Source of the DNA: Candidatus Obscuribacter sp.
GTDB lineage: Bacteria; Cyanobacteriota; Vampirovibrionia; Obscuribacterales; Obscuribacteraceae
Length of the DNA: 64,000 bases
Reading direction: 5' to 3'
NCBI GenBank assembly: GCA_016718315.1
Contig: JADKDV010000004.1
Span: forward strand, 62,001-126,000
Both the position numbers and the translations under genes were made by a program. Below the pieces are notes generated by a model. That model was given only the letters and a program-made list of their open reading frames with translations, did no database searches and was not told where the DNA came from. Positions 7,175 through 16,199 of this stretch are shown here, piece by piece. The stretch's first letter is position 1; each line of letters starts with the position of its first letter.

Positions 7175-9313
7175 TTAGCTGGCTTTGATTGTGACGCGAG
7201 TTTTGCCGCGACGTGAGCGCACGGCCGTGAGGTCAAAGCGCTCGTTGCCACGAGTCAGTCCACGCACCTCTACCTTGCCGATAAAGTCTGGCAGAGCCGC
7301 ACGGGCAGCAACTCCATCTTTGCACGTCAGACCAAGACAGCCCGACAGCATCATAAAGACACTGGCAGCTGACCATGCCTGCGGCGAGCAAGAGACAGGG
7401 TAGCGCACTGGCTCCAGACTGTTGCCTTTGTCAAAGCCGCAAAACAGCTCAGGCAGGCGCATGTCCGGCTGAGTCTGAGCGACTTGATACATGGCTTTGA
7501 GTACTTCAGCAGCCAGGTCTGGCTTGCCTACATGAGCCATGCCCCAGGCAGCGACACCGTTGTCGTGCGGCCAGATTGAGCCATTGTGATACGACAGCGG
7601 GTTGTAGTTGCACTCGTTGGCAGACAGCGTGCGGATACCAAAGCCGCTAAACATATGCGGCTCAAGCAGAGTCTTGGCCACGCTGAGCGCTTGCTTACGA
7701 GTGAGGATGCCGGTAAAGAGCAGATGTCCTGCGTTGGAGGAGATCACATCGCATTGCTTGCCGTTGGCGTGCAATGCCAGAGCAGGGTAGTTGCGATCCT
7801 CCATCCAAAAATCCTTTTGGAAGCGGCGACGCAGGCTCCGAGCCTTTTTGGCAAGCGTATCGGCGCGCTCAAATTTGCCTAGCTGGCGAGCCATCTGGCT
7901 TGCTTTATTCCAACCGTGGTAGAGATAGCCGTGCACTTCGCAAAGAGCGATTGGTGCCGTGGCCAGCTTGCCGGCGCGGTCCATGACTGAGTCATGGGAG
8001 TCCTTCCAGCCCTGGTTGGATAGAGCGGCGTCGGCCTTGCCACCATAGGAGAGATAGCCGTCCTTGAGGTGCTCGTCGATATAGCTCAGGGCGCGTTCGA
8101 TTTTGTCCCAGTGCTTTGCGACAAAGTCAAAGTCAGAGGTCCACTCGGCGTACTGAGCCATGAGCACAAGGAAGAGCGGGGTGGCGTCGACAGTGCCGTA
8201 GTAGGGCAAAAAGGCATGCTCATGCAGCCGTGCCATTTCGCCCTGTCTCAGCTCATGGAGGATGCGACCGGGGCGCTCCTCGGTAAACTCGTTGGTGGTG
8301 GTGCCCATGTAGCCCAATAGGACTTGCAAGATGTCCTTTGTCGTGTTGGGCATAAAGGGCAGAGTGGCAAGTCCGGTTACTTCCTGGTCGCGACCAAAGG
8401 CCACAGCAAACCAGGGGATACCAGCAGAGACACAGGTACCGCGGGGTGTAGCCTGACGCAGCATGTAGATGTCGCGGTAGGAGCGCTCAAGTAAGCGGTT
8501 AAACGTGGTATTGTCGGTGGTGATCGTGGCACAGCTGTCACGCCAGGCTCTGTAGCCAGCGTCAGCCTTTTGACGCGCCGATTGGTAGTTGTCCGGGGTG
8601 GACGAGTCAGCTGTGACTTTGAGGCGGTACTCGTCGATGAACATATCGAGCGGTGCAATCTGCACGTTGATCTCGAGGCTGGTGCTCTCACCGGCGCTCA
8701 GGTTGAGCACAAACTCAGCACGGCGATTGTCGATGGTGGTGGGCCTGTGACCAGCAAAAGTGATGGTCGTTGAGCGCTCCATCCAATCGAGACCGATATA
8801 ACCGAGGCGCACGCTATCTTCGTAGATGCGAGTGTCCTGGCGGTGTCCGCGGGCTTCTCTTATCCAGCCTCTCACCTCAAACATATCAGCAAAATCGCTG
8901 CCGTAGTCGATGGCGAGATGGATCGCGCGGTCGGTGATGTCGAAGTTGGTAATCGTGAGACGCTCTCGCAAACCGGCGTGGATTGTCACTTGACGCTCGA
9001 TATAGAAGCGTTGCTCTGTGATTTGTTCGCCGTTTTGCTTGTGCTCTTTGTTGCTATATGCATAGCGAGCGGCGTAACCCTCAGTAGTGTCAGCAGAGAT
9101 CAGTACCGGCGACATGCCGTTTACAGTCATCTGCCACGAGCTGAGGAAGCGGGTGTCATCGTAGTAAAGTCCCAGTCCGACATTGTTTGCATGCGGAATC
9201 AGACCGGCACCGTCCATCAGAGCAAAGAGCTTGCCATTTTTGATGGTGGTACGCGGTTGGTCAGAAACACTGGCTTTGACAGGGACTTCCGTGTTTTCAG
9301 CAACACGTTTCAT
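7175..9313 (-). CDS. Glycogen-debranching-type amylo-alpha-1,6-glucosidase
   Basis: A 712-residue glycoside hydrolase of the bacterial GDE type: an N-terminal beta-rich domain (about residues 20-220) and a C-terminal (alpha/alpha)6 catalytic domain. Family landmarks are PGRILHELRQGEMA, NQGWKDSHDSVMDRAG and SYHNGSIWPHDNGVAAWGMA. It should hydrolyse alpha-1,6 branch links in limit dextrins or related oligosaccharides in the cytoplasm. I chose the ATG at 9313 because AGGA lies 8 nt upstream; an in-frame ATG at 9367 lacks this. C-ending codon use suggests high expression. It fits with the glucoamylase-family gene at the right end of the window in glucan turnover. Exact substrate is uncertain. Confidence 0.85.
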   Translation of the reverse strand: MKRVAENTEVPVKASVSDQPRTTIKNGKLFALMDGAGLIPHANNVGLGLYYDDTRFLSSWQMTVNGMSPVLISADTTEGYAARYAYSNKEHKQNGEQITEQRFYIERQVTIHAGLRERLTITNFDITDRAIHLAIDYGSDFADMFEVRGWIREARGHRQDTRIYEDSVRLGYIGLDWMERSTTITFAGHRPTTIDNRRAEFVLNLSAGESTSLEINVQIAPLDMFIDEYRLKVTADSSTPDNYQSARQKADAGYRAWRDSCATITTDNTTFNRLLERSYRDIYMLRQATPRGTCVSAGIPWFAVAFGRDQEVTGLATLPFMPNTTKDILQVLLGYMGTTTNEFTEERPGRILHELRQGEMARLHEHAFLPYYGTVDATPLFLVLMAQYAEWTSDFDFVAKHWDKIERALSYIDEHLKDGYLSYGGKADAALSNQGWKDSHDSVMDRAGKLATAPIALCEVHGYLYHGWNKASQMARQLGKFERADTLAKKARSLRRRFQKDFWMEDRNYPALALHANGKQCDVISSNAGHLLFTGILTRKQALSVAKTLLEPHMFSGFGIRTLSANECNYNPLSYHNGSIWPHDNGVAAWGMAHVGKPDLAAEVLKAMYQVAQTQPDMRLPELFCGFDKGNSLEPVRYPVSCSPQAWSAASVFMMLSGCLGLTCKDGVAARAALPDFIGKVEVRGLTRGNERFDLTAVRSRRGKTRVTIKAS

Positions 9314-9757
9314 GGGAGTGATCCTAGGATTTGCTCCATCGCTTGGCGATCGGAGGCGGTGACCCATAGAGGGAGTGATCAGATACAGTCAGCGTCAATG
9401 CAGAGCATCAGGAGTCATAGCTACAGACAGTCGATGTGACAGCTTGTAGCAATGGCCCCATTCATATCGCGTACATCTACGGTCCGGGGTTAGCGGCAAG
9501 CAGAGTTGGATAGATGATGCTCGGTATAGGGTTGTGTGTTGTGACTGTGGTCTGAGAGAAAAGAAAGATATTTAGACCTTAGGCTAAAAAGTGTCTTCTC
9601 CCCTAGTACTAGAGAGAGCTTTATGCCTTTGCAAGATGAGTATCGTCCAATATTGGTCCAATTTTTACTTGTCAGTTGGACTTTGTCTCTGTGCGAGTTA
9701 GCGATTCTTGGCTAGGGGGTATTCTTCATCGGTTTTACCCACCTGCTTTTAAACTAG
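9314..9757. other. Intergenic region, no gene seen
   Basis: A 444-nt gap between two minus-strand genes; it must carry the promoter of the glucosidase gene. GGGAGTGATC occurs twice, around 9314 and 9370. Positions 9688-9714 match a short repeat also found just after 28853. No open frame is convincing. Confidence 0.5.
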
Positions 9758-11290
9758 CTATTGCGGATCAAATCTTTCGTCTGGATTCTCTCGGTCGTCG
9801 ATACTAGTATCGTAAACGAGCTTGTCGGGTTTTTTCGGCAAGCCGCTAACGCGCACACCAACTGCTTCATCGAGCTTTTTGGCGAGGGCTTCACTGGGGG
9901 TGCTCAGCGATGCAGCATAAAGCACTTTAGCGTCATTGCGTTTGGTGATGCCATCATTGATGATTTTGTATACGTAGTAACGTACCGCTGGCACTGTAAA
10001 AAATACCAGACCATAACCAAACAAAATGTACAGCAGGACTATAAAGTTGTGCATAATTGGGATGGTATTGACGTTGATAATCAAGCCCAAACTGCCACCA
10101 AGTACGGTGATACCAAACAAAATTATTGTAGTTAGTGTGCCACCGCTAACGGTGAGAAATGGCCATTCTTTTTCAAGTAAAGTCTTATCAACAAAGCGCA
10201 ATTGAGAGCTGTTTTTTTGTGATGTGGACTGACGTTTGATGTGAGTCTGGTAGAGCCCGGCAAGCTCATCCACAGGGCGAGTCTGAGTCTTGGCGCCCTC
10301 CAGTGATCCCATGGGGATTGAGGCGGCACCTGCCTGACTCTGGAAGGCAGGGAAGATATAGACGATGTTGCCGCTCTCGGTCACTTCAGGTGAACCAGTA
10401 AAGCGTTGCAGTATCTGTATCATCCAGTCTTCATTGGCAGGGTTTTGACCGACATAAGGTGCTAATTGCTCAGCTGTTACTACACCCTGGTTTAACTCAA
10501 TGATGCGAGCAATGGTCTGCCATTTAAGATCTTCAAAGCCGACATTGGGATTGCCGTCGCCAAAGAGATAGCTAAAGACGCTACTGAGGAAGTCTTTGCC
10601 CTGCTTTTTATTGGGATCGATGGGCTTGGCATAAGCATCGCCGCGCGCTGGCGTGTTGGTATAGGTATCAGGATAGATGCTGCCGTAGTTGCGACCATAA
10701 GGCGGAAAAATATAGCGCCAGTAAAAGAACCAGTCCCAGAGCCAGTCAAAAGCCCAGTAAAGATAAAACGGACGATGATAATAGCCGTCATTCCAGCCGG
10801 TGCTAAAGATATTGCCAAAGTCAAAGTTGAAGCCGCTATCGCTATCACTGTCTGAGTTGCCTTTAAGTAGCGCCACAATGGCGATAACCACCAGCGCTAT
10901 CACGGCCACAAAGGCGCAAATTAAGGCAATACCAAACGAGATGCGCACAACCATAAACATGATGGCGCAAAAGGCTCTCAAAAATATCAGCGAAGCGTTA
11001 GCAATAACGCGACCAATGGTCAAAAAGAAATGCTTGGAGGCGTTGGCGGCGTAAGCTTGCTGGATATTGGGGAATTTATAGGAAATATTGCCTGATTCGG
11101 TCACTTCCAGGTGGGCGCTGGTCTCAGAGGCGATGTTATTCAGCTCACTGACGACCAAAGGCAAAGCAAGACCAGTGGCAGCAGCTACCTCGACCGGCAC
11201 AATGCGCGGTCCTTTTGTGGCAATTGCTTCTAGGACTTTTTTCTTCTCCGGTGAGTGCACCGGTGCTACTAGATCTGGATAAGCGGGCAA
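9758..11290 (-). CDS. Membrane protein of a cyanobacterial/plastid-type family
   Basis: A 510-residue protein with an internal duplication. Two winged-helix-like modules each end in the signature VTESGNIxYxFP, at about residues 63-74 and 310-320. The first is followed by a transmembrane pair (about 95-140) and an aromatic-rich segment with WDWFFYWRYIFPPYGRNYG. The second starts with SVFSYLFGDGNPN and VVTAEQLAPYVG and is followed by two more membrane helices (about 385-440). The second module closely resembles, from memory, uncharacterised membrane proteins of cyanobacteria and chloroplasts. The start is TTG at 11290 with GGAG about 11 nt upstream. Function is unknown. Confidence 0.8.
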   Translation of the reverse strand: MPAYPDLVAPVHSPEKKKVLEAIATKGPRIVPVEVAAATGLALPLVVSELNNIASETSAHLEVTESGNISYKFPNIQQAYAANASKHFFLTIGRVIANASLIFLRAFCAIMFMVVRISFGIALICAFVAVIALVVIAIVALLKGNSDSDSDSGFNFDFGNIFSTGWNDGYYHRPFYLYWAFDWLWDWFFYWRYIFPPYGRNYGSIYPDTYTNTPARGDAYAKPIDPNKKQGKDFLSSVFSYLFGDGNPNVGFEDLKWQTIARIIELNQGVVTAEQLAPYVGQNPANEDWMIQILQRFTGSPEVTESGNIVYIFPAFQSQAGAASIPMGSLEGAKTQTRPVDELAGLYQTHIKRQSTSQKNSSQLRFVDKTLLEKEWPFLTVSGGTLTTIILFGITVLGGSLGLIINVNTIPIMHNFIVLLYILFGYGLVFFTVPAVRYYVYKIINDGITKRNDAKVLYAASLSTPSEALAKKLDEAVGVRVSGLPKKPDKLVYDTSIDDRENPDERFDPQ

Positions 11291-11375
11291 CTGGACAATT
11301 TCTCCAAGAGGATCTACTAACTATTTTGACGCAAAAGGGGTCAAAACCGCTAAATCATCATCTGGAATAAATAAA

Positions 11376-11452
11376 TGGCGGGACCGACGGGACTCGAACC
11401 CGCGACCTCCTACGTGACAGGCAGGCGCTCTAACCAACTGAGCTACGATCCC
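11376..11452 (-). tRNA. tRNA-Asp (GTC)
   Basis: The minus strand gives a 77-nt cloverleaf with acceptor arms GGGATCG and CGGTCCC, D-loop AGTTGGTTA, anticodon loop CTGTCAC (anticodon GTC), T-arm GCGGG-TTCGAGT-CCCGT, discriminator G and an encoded CCA. An inverted repeat TTTTGAC/GTCAAAA at 11324-11346, downstream on the same strand, may end its transcript. A TATACT on the minus strand at 11497-11502 is a possible -10 box. Confidence 0.97.
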
Positions 11453-11946
11453 AAGCCAGGCATGTCTCTGAGAAACATATCCAACAAGGATTAGAGAGTA
11501 TAGCATGGCTTGACAATGCGAGGCGCGGTAATGATTTCGAAGGTGTTACAGATAAAAACACAATTGCATTTAATAAACGGCTTGCCAAGGTGTGCTAACT
11601 GCATAAGGCTGTTACGTATCAAGCTTAGGACTATATAGGCTTAATAGCTTCACAGTATTGAAGGCATAGGCTTGATCCAGCTCTCTCTTTATAACTAGGC
11701 TCTCAACGTAACCTTTATTCCAATTTTTTTTAAAAGCAGCAAGATCCCTCAAAAAGACTCGTCCCTTGACCAATTCCGACCTTCCTTTCCACATTCACAT
11801 GGGGATGCGTCAGTAGTCGTTTGGGTCGCCACTGGTCGATGTCGGGGATTTTTGATGGGGCTGGGTAACTCTTGCCGTCAGCAAATACCCATCAGCGCTG
11901 TTTTTCAAAAAACCAACCCTCACTCCTCAGAAAGAAGGAGACAACA
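11453..11946. other. Intergenic region, no gene seen
   Basis: A 494-nt gap carrying the promoters for tRNA-Asp (leftward) and the membrane thioredoxin (rightward). A 60-codon minus-strand open frame at 11612-11794 has no ribosome-binding site or recognisable content, and I do not call it. Confidence 0.4.
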
Positions 11947-12513
11947 ATGTCTACTTTCAATATCGTTATCTGTCTGTCTATCGCAGTTGGTATCGTTATT
12001 GCTTTCATGGTGTGGCGTAAGGACCGTCTGGCAAAGAAGCAGCTTGCTTCTCCGGACGCATGGGTGGAAAACGAAGAATTCGACGGCACCGTCGGAGATG
12101 AGTTTCCCAACCCGAACGTCGCACGTGCAAAGCTTATCGATCTCGACGACGAAAGCTTCAACGCTCAGGTTCTCAGCCAGGGCACTTCGCCGCTCGTCAT
12201 CAAGTTCTTCACGACCTGGTGCTCGGGCTGCAAAACTCAGGGTCCCTTGATGGAACAAGCCGCAGCGAAGTTCGCTTCGCAGGCTACGTTCTACCAGGTG
12301 GACTGCGATCTTTCCGACAAGCTCCCGCGTAAGGGCAAGATCAGCAAGATCCCCACCACGTTCTTCATCAACCCTGCCACCAAGACTCAGCTTGCATACG
12401 TTGGTGTGCTGACTGTCGACCAGGTGGGCGAGATGCTCAATGAGCTTGCCGCTGAAAGCAAGCGTGGTACTCAGGTCGAAGCCGACTCCGAGCACCCGTA
12501 CCTGCTCGGTTAA
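11947..12513 (+). CDS. Membrane-anchored thioredoxin-like protein (CSGC)
   Basis: A 188-residue protein. Residues 4-22 form one transmembrane helix followed by WRKDRLAKK, so the positive-inside rule would favour a cytoplasmic thioredoxin domain. The domain spans about 62-170, with TTWCSGCKTQG (Cys92, Cys95) and a cis-proline in KIPTTFF. CSGC replaces the common CGPC. The protein may reduce membrane-proximal disulfides or act in redox transfer. The ATG at 11947 has AAGGAG upstream. Codons are C-ending, suggesting strong expression. It is monocistronic, ending at a strong terminator. Confidence 0.85.
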   Translation: MSTFNIVICLSIAVGIVIAFMVWRKDRLAKKQLASPDAWVENEEFDGTVGDEFPNPNVARAKLIDLDDESFNAQVLSQGTSPLVIKFFTTWCSGCKTQGPLMEQAAAKFASQATFYQVDCDLSDKLPRKGKISKIPTTFFINPATKTQLAYVGVLTVDQVGEMLNELAAESKRGTQVEADSEHPYLLG

Positions 12514-12603
12514 GCGTTCGACAAGTTTTTGAATTCTCGCGTGCTCAGGGCAAACCGGAAGCGATTCCATGCTCAGATTAGAGTGCGTGCATTTCAGTTG
12601 GCG

Positions 12604-12645
12604 CAGGAAGGTTGGATTTCCAACCTTCCTGTTTCCAATTTTTCT
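12604..12645 (+). terminator. Strong rho-independent terminator
   Basis: A perfect 13-bp stem CAGGAAGGTTGGA / TCCAACCTTCCTG at 12604-12631, followed by a T-rich run. It ends the membrane-thioredoxin transcript. Confidence 0.85.
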
Positions 12646-12797
12646 TGTTAGTCAGCTGTAGTTGTCCTGATTTGCAACGCCTGTAGGCTTTTTTTTGTTC
12701 TTGTAGATATTATATGCAGTAGTGTAATTAAATCAGCCTGTTGGCTAATTTCATGGATTTTATGGGTATATACATCGAGGTAGTACGGGATCAGTCT

Positions 12798-14258
12798 ATG
12801 GCGTCGGATAGAGTTAGCGATACTGCAAAAGAAGGAAATCAGGCTCAGGCGCAAGCTAAGCCTGAAGAGCCAAGCAATGCTCATCTTTTAGACCAGAAGC
12901 CTTTTGGCGAGGTCAAGATAGCTGCTGCTCAGACAGCTGTGGATGCTAGCTTGTCAGCGCACGACAAATCTGTCGCCGATAAACAGTCTGCCGCTGGCAG
13001 CGCTGGTAAATATGAGACCCTGGCTATTGCGGGTGCAGTTGCTGTTGGGGCGGGACTGGCCTTTGCAACGAGGGGGCGCTCCCTGCTGGCCAGCGAAGGC
13101 ACATTGGGTTTGGCAGCCAATAGTGCGGCCAAGCATCTTCCCGATGTGCTTGTAACTGGCACAAAAGTGGCTGGTGGCGCCGCCGAGCGGGCAGTTCTAA
13201 AAGGGGCGGCCGAAAACGCTGTTGTGGTTAAGGGGGCTGAGGGGGCATTAGCCGCTAATCCTGCTTTGCGCGAGCAAACAATAGCCGAAAAAGTAAGCGA
13301 AAAGACCTTTCACTTTGGTATAGATACTGCCAAAAAAGTGTTGCGACTGATGGGCAGGGCTGAAGAAGCCGAAGCTGGAGTAGTAGTAAGTGATGATGTC
13401 AGACGCAGCGTCTTTAATCGATTTTTGAGTCGGCTGGATCAAGATCGTTATGTCTTGCACGGTAGCTATCAACTTGAGTCCCAGCAATATATCGCGCGTA
13501 AAGCGGTCAAAGACGTGGATTTGCTGGCAATTGATCCAGCACTTGTAAAAGGCAGCAAAGTCGAGACCAATGCGGCGGTGCTAGATGACTTCAAGCGTAT
13601 GCTCGCGCGTGACAAAAAAGACGGGCTCACCTTTGAGGTTTCTTTTGTAGACAAAGAGCTAATTCACTACTTCTTCCCGCGTATGCGACATGGTATTGCC
13701 ATTGCCAAATCTGAAGGACAGGAGTTAATGCGTATTCCGCTGGATATAAGGCTTGGAGCAAAGACCGTACTGCCTCCCCAGGAGCAAGTTTTGCGCACGG
13801 CTGTGCCGGGCGGCGCGACGCAGGAGACTGTCGTGAGTGCGATGCGACCTGAGGAAACTGTTGCGTATAAGTTATTTAGTTACACAAATCGCACTATTGG
13901 TGGTGTCAATCGTAAGGCTAAAGATTTGACTGATGTGGCCAGTATTTTGCAAAAGGGAGTGGATGAACAGTTGGTCGTAAAGGCTCTGGAGGAGTGGACC
14001 AGCCGCGGGTTTACCATGGGCGCAATGCGGCATCCTGAGACTATCATGGGATTAGGGCGTTTGGAAGCGCGTCCTGAGCTTATGATGGGTCAAACTCGCG
14101 AGCAACTAGATGCTAGCTACAGATTGGTGCGCAACTACTATGACCGAGTGGCACCCAAAGTGGCTAACACTCCGCTGAGACCAGAGGTGAGCAATGGAAT
14201 GTTTGCCCGTGTCGGTCGCTTTTTCGAGAAACAAAGTGTAGTTTATCCAAAAGAATAG
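12798..14258 (+). CDS. Large protein with nucleotidyltransferase-like (AbiEii-type) domain
   Basis: A 486-residue protein. Residues 1-70 are hydrophilic, followed by a Gly/Ala-rich hydrophobic segment at about 72-95 that could anchor it. The C-terminal half looks like the AbiEii-type nucleotidyltransferase fold. It has LHGSYQLE (Gly222, Ser223) then KDVDLLAI (Asp239, Asp241), a later RIPLDIRLG as a possible third acid, and RPEETVAYKLF plus KAKDLTDVASIL, which echo the conserved C-terminal part of that fold. The Gly-Ser to Asp spacing is a little long. No antitoxin-like partner is adjacent, so a housekeeping or defence role cannot be told apart. The ATG at 12798 was preferred over upstream TTG/ATG codons. 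Confidence 0.55.
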   Translation: MASDRVSDTAKEGNQAQAQAKPEEPSNAHLLDQKPFGEVKIAAAQTAVDASLSAHDKSVADKQSAAGSAGKYETLAIAGAVAVGAGLAFATRGRSLLASEGTLGLAANSAAKHLPDVLVTGTKVAGGAAERAVLKGAAENAVVVKGAEGALAANPALREQTIAEKVSEKTFHFGIDTAKKVLRLMGRAEEAEAGVVVSDDVRRSVFNRFLSRLDQDRYVLHGSYQLESQQYIARKAVKDVDLLAIDPALVKGSKVETNAAVLDDFKRMLARDKKDGLTFEVSFVDKELIHYFFPRMRHGIAIAKSEGQELMRIPLDIRLGAKTVLPPQEQVLRTAVPGGATQETVVSAMRPEETVAYKLFSYTNRTIGGVNRKAKDLTDVASILQKGVDEQLVVKALEEWTSRGFTMGAMRHPETIMGLGRLEARPELMMGQTREQLDASYRLVRNYYDRVAPKVANTPLRPEVSNGMFARVGRFFEKQSVVYPKE

Positions 14259-14363
14259 AACAGCGCTTTATCCCAAGGGTTAAGGCTTGGGACCATCCAA
14301 GAGGGTTTGGGGTATTTGGGCTGATAGTGGCTATCTCTCTTTTTTGATTGACTAAAAAAGCTG

Positions 14364-14468
14364 CCAGACGTGTTAAGCTCAAAATTAAATCTGATTGACA
14401 GCGCAATCGCCCATGGTGGCACGGTTTGGTAAAGTCAAAATGGCTGAAACGCCCATGCAATATTGCTT
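14364..14468 (+). repeat. Dispersed intergenic repeat, copy 2
   Basis: Second copy of the element at 6701-6805, same length and no gaps. Weaker similarity continues on both sides, left to about 14333 and right to about 14500, where it reaches the stop codon of the HTTM gene. TTGACA is conserved at 14395-14400. Both copies start within about 110 nt downstream of a plus-strand gene. Confidence 0.85.
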
Positions 14469-14498
14469 TACAATACTTTCTTTACATTTGAGGTGCTT

Positions 14499-16199
14499 TT
14501 AAAAATACACCCGCCGATGTCCTTTTGTTTTGCCAAAGATTTTTATTTTTTTCATTTCCTTTGGTGTATACCAGATGGAGATTGGCTGAATCGGCGGGTT
14601 TTGCTCCATGCCTGGAGGTTTTGTGGTCTCCTGGCAGTAATAAAGGCGTATGCCAATTGGTCTGTTGTTGGTGGGCGGTTTGGTAGGGCTGACTGTGCCG
14701 CCCGTGCTGTCCATGCTGACCGCGCCGTTGTTGCTCGATGTGTTGTTTCTAGATGTGCTGTTGCTTTTGGCTGAGCTGTTGTTGTTCTCTGCGGCAACTT
14801 TTGCCATCAGGTAGCGGCAATAATACTGGCGATATTTGCGATGTGTTTTGCGCTTGAGGCGATTGTGATATTTGCGCCAGGGCAGCGGTAGATGTGCCTG
14901 TAGATTGTCTGGTTTAGCCATGGTTGGAGCCAGCCCGGTTAGAGGATCGATATGTGTCTTGTCTTCTCGATAACAGTCCACAACCATCCAGCCATCTTTT
15001 ATTGGTGGGTTTGGTGCAAATATGTGCCAATCTTGACTGATGTGAGCTACTCTGAGCAGGCACTTCTGCCACGGTGCCATCGAGATTTTAACCCAGCCAT
15101 AGCGGGGTGCCACATTGATGTTATAAGCGCTGATCCAGATTGCGCTACCGACGGCCAGTGCGACCGATGTGGTAATAAGGGTTGTAATTGCGGTGCCAGC
15201 CGTCTTTTGAGATCTAGGCTCTGATAGTTCTTTTGTAACTTTAGGCTCTGATTCTTGTTCTTTAGATTTAGGCTCTGATGGTTGTTCTATAGCTTTGGAG
15301 CTAAGATAGCTGAGAGCTTTGAGCGCTTTTAGAGACCTCAAATCACGCCAGTCTTCTGGTCTTAGCAAAAGTGCATAAGTTGCCACCATAATTGGTGAGA
15401 AGTCGCCGACATTCATAGTGAGCATGATGCCCATGTGCATTGATGTCAGTGCCAGTATAGCGAGGCGGCGCAGTAGTGGCTGAGCAAAAGGCGAGAGGAT
15501 AAGCAAAGGGGCGGACCACTCTAGCGTCAATGTGGCAAAAGTCATGATACTGAGCCAGCCTAGCGGCAATTGCGCGACAGTGTGACCCAGTGGTGTGACA
15601 AATTGGTCCAGCTGCAGCGACAAAAATACTGCTGTGCCGTCCTGCCATGACTCTCCGTATTTGACTACAGCACTCCAAAAATAAATCAGAGCTATCTGTA
15701 AAACAATGGCAAAAGCAGCCAGTGATGGCTTGCTTAAGATTTCGGCATCCATACTTCTGTGTGATGGTGCTGTTTGTTGCTTCTTGTTGTTTTCGTTTTT
15801 GATGCAATCAAGAGCAAAGCGTTTGCCCATTGGTAAAAACAAAGTCCACAAAAGCATCGTCACCAGCACAAGGTGACTGTTTGACAGTATGAGCGGGTTG
15901 CGATTGAGCATACTTGTTAAAAAGACAAATGACACAATCAAACTAACGCGTGTCTTATATCCGAGTAATATGCCGAGATAGCCTACCAGTCCTACAAAAA
16001 ACGCAAATTGTACTGACGGTAAATTTTGCAGATGATCAAACAAACTAAAGTGATAGAGTCCACTTGTCGCTGGCAGATGGGCTGACAGTGGCAGTACGCC
16101 GTCTTCAGTATAAAAATCGCGCAGGTAGGGTAGGCGTCCAAACCAATCGCGCAGCAGCATAAAACCCAGCAAAATACGAAACAACGCTAGCGATCTCAA
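14499..16199 (-). CDS. HTTM-domain membrane protein
   Basis: A 566-residue polytopic protein of the HTTM (horizontally transferred transmembrane) family related to vitamin-K-dependent carboxylase. Signature segments are SLALFRILLGFMLLRDWF, YLRDFYTEDGVLPLSAHL, NRNPLILSNSHLVL and LFLPMGKRFALD. About eight hydrophobic helices cover the first 350 residues. The substrate is unknown. An Asn/Ser/Thr-rich low-complexity tract lies near residues 465-490. The first standard start is TTG at 16199, but the frame stays open to about 16277 and reads plausibly upstream, so the true start may be non-standard. Confidence 0.8.
   Translation of the reverse strand: MRSLALFRILLGFMLLRDWFGRLPYLRDFYTEDGVLPLSAHLPATSGLYHFSLFDHLQNLPSVQFAFFVGLVGYLGILLGYKTRVSLIVSFVFLTSMLNRNPLILSNSHLVLVTMLLWTLFLPMGKRFALDCIKNENNKKQQTAPSHRSMDAEILSKPSLAAFAIVLQIALIYFWSAVVKYGESWQDGTAVFLSLQLDQFVTPLGHTVAQLPLGWLSIMTFATLTLEWSAPLLILSPFAQPLLRRLAILALTSMHMGIMLTMNVGDFSPIMVATYALLLRPEDWRDLRSLKALKALSYLSSKAIEQPSEPKSKEQESEPKVTKELSEPRSQKTAGTAITTLITTSVALAVGSAIWISAYNINVAPRYGWVKISMAPWQKCLLRVAHISQDWHIFAPNPPIKDGWMVVDCYREDKTHIDPLTGLAPTMAKPDNLQAHLPLPWRKYHNRLKRKTHRKYRQYYCRYLMAKVAAENNNSSAKSNSTSRNNTSSNNGAVSMDSTGGTVSPTKPPTNNRPIGIRLYYCQETTKPPGMEQNPPIQPISIWYTPKEMKKIKIFGKTKGHRRVYF

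Noticed and set aside
7034..7216. 60-codon plus-strand open frame with four Cys
   Set aside because: No clear ribosome-binding site, overlaps the 3' end of the glucosidase gene, and I see no recognisable content.
11612..11794. 60-codon minus-strand open frame between tRNA-Asp and the thioredoxin gene
   Set aside because: No ribosome-binding site or conserved feature visible.
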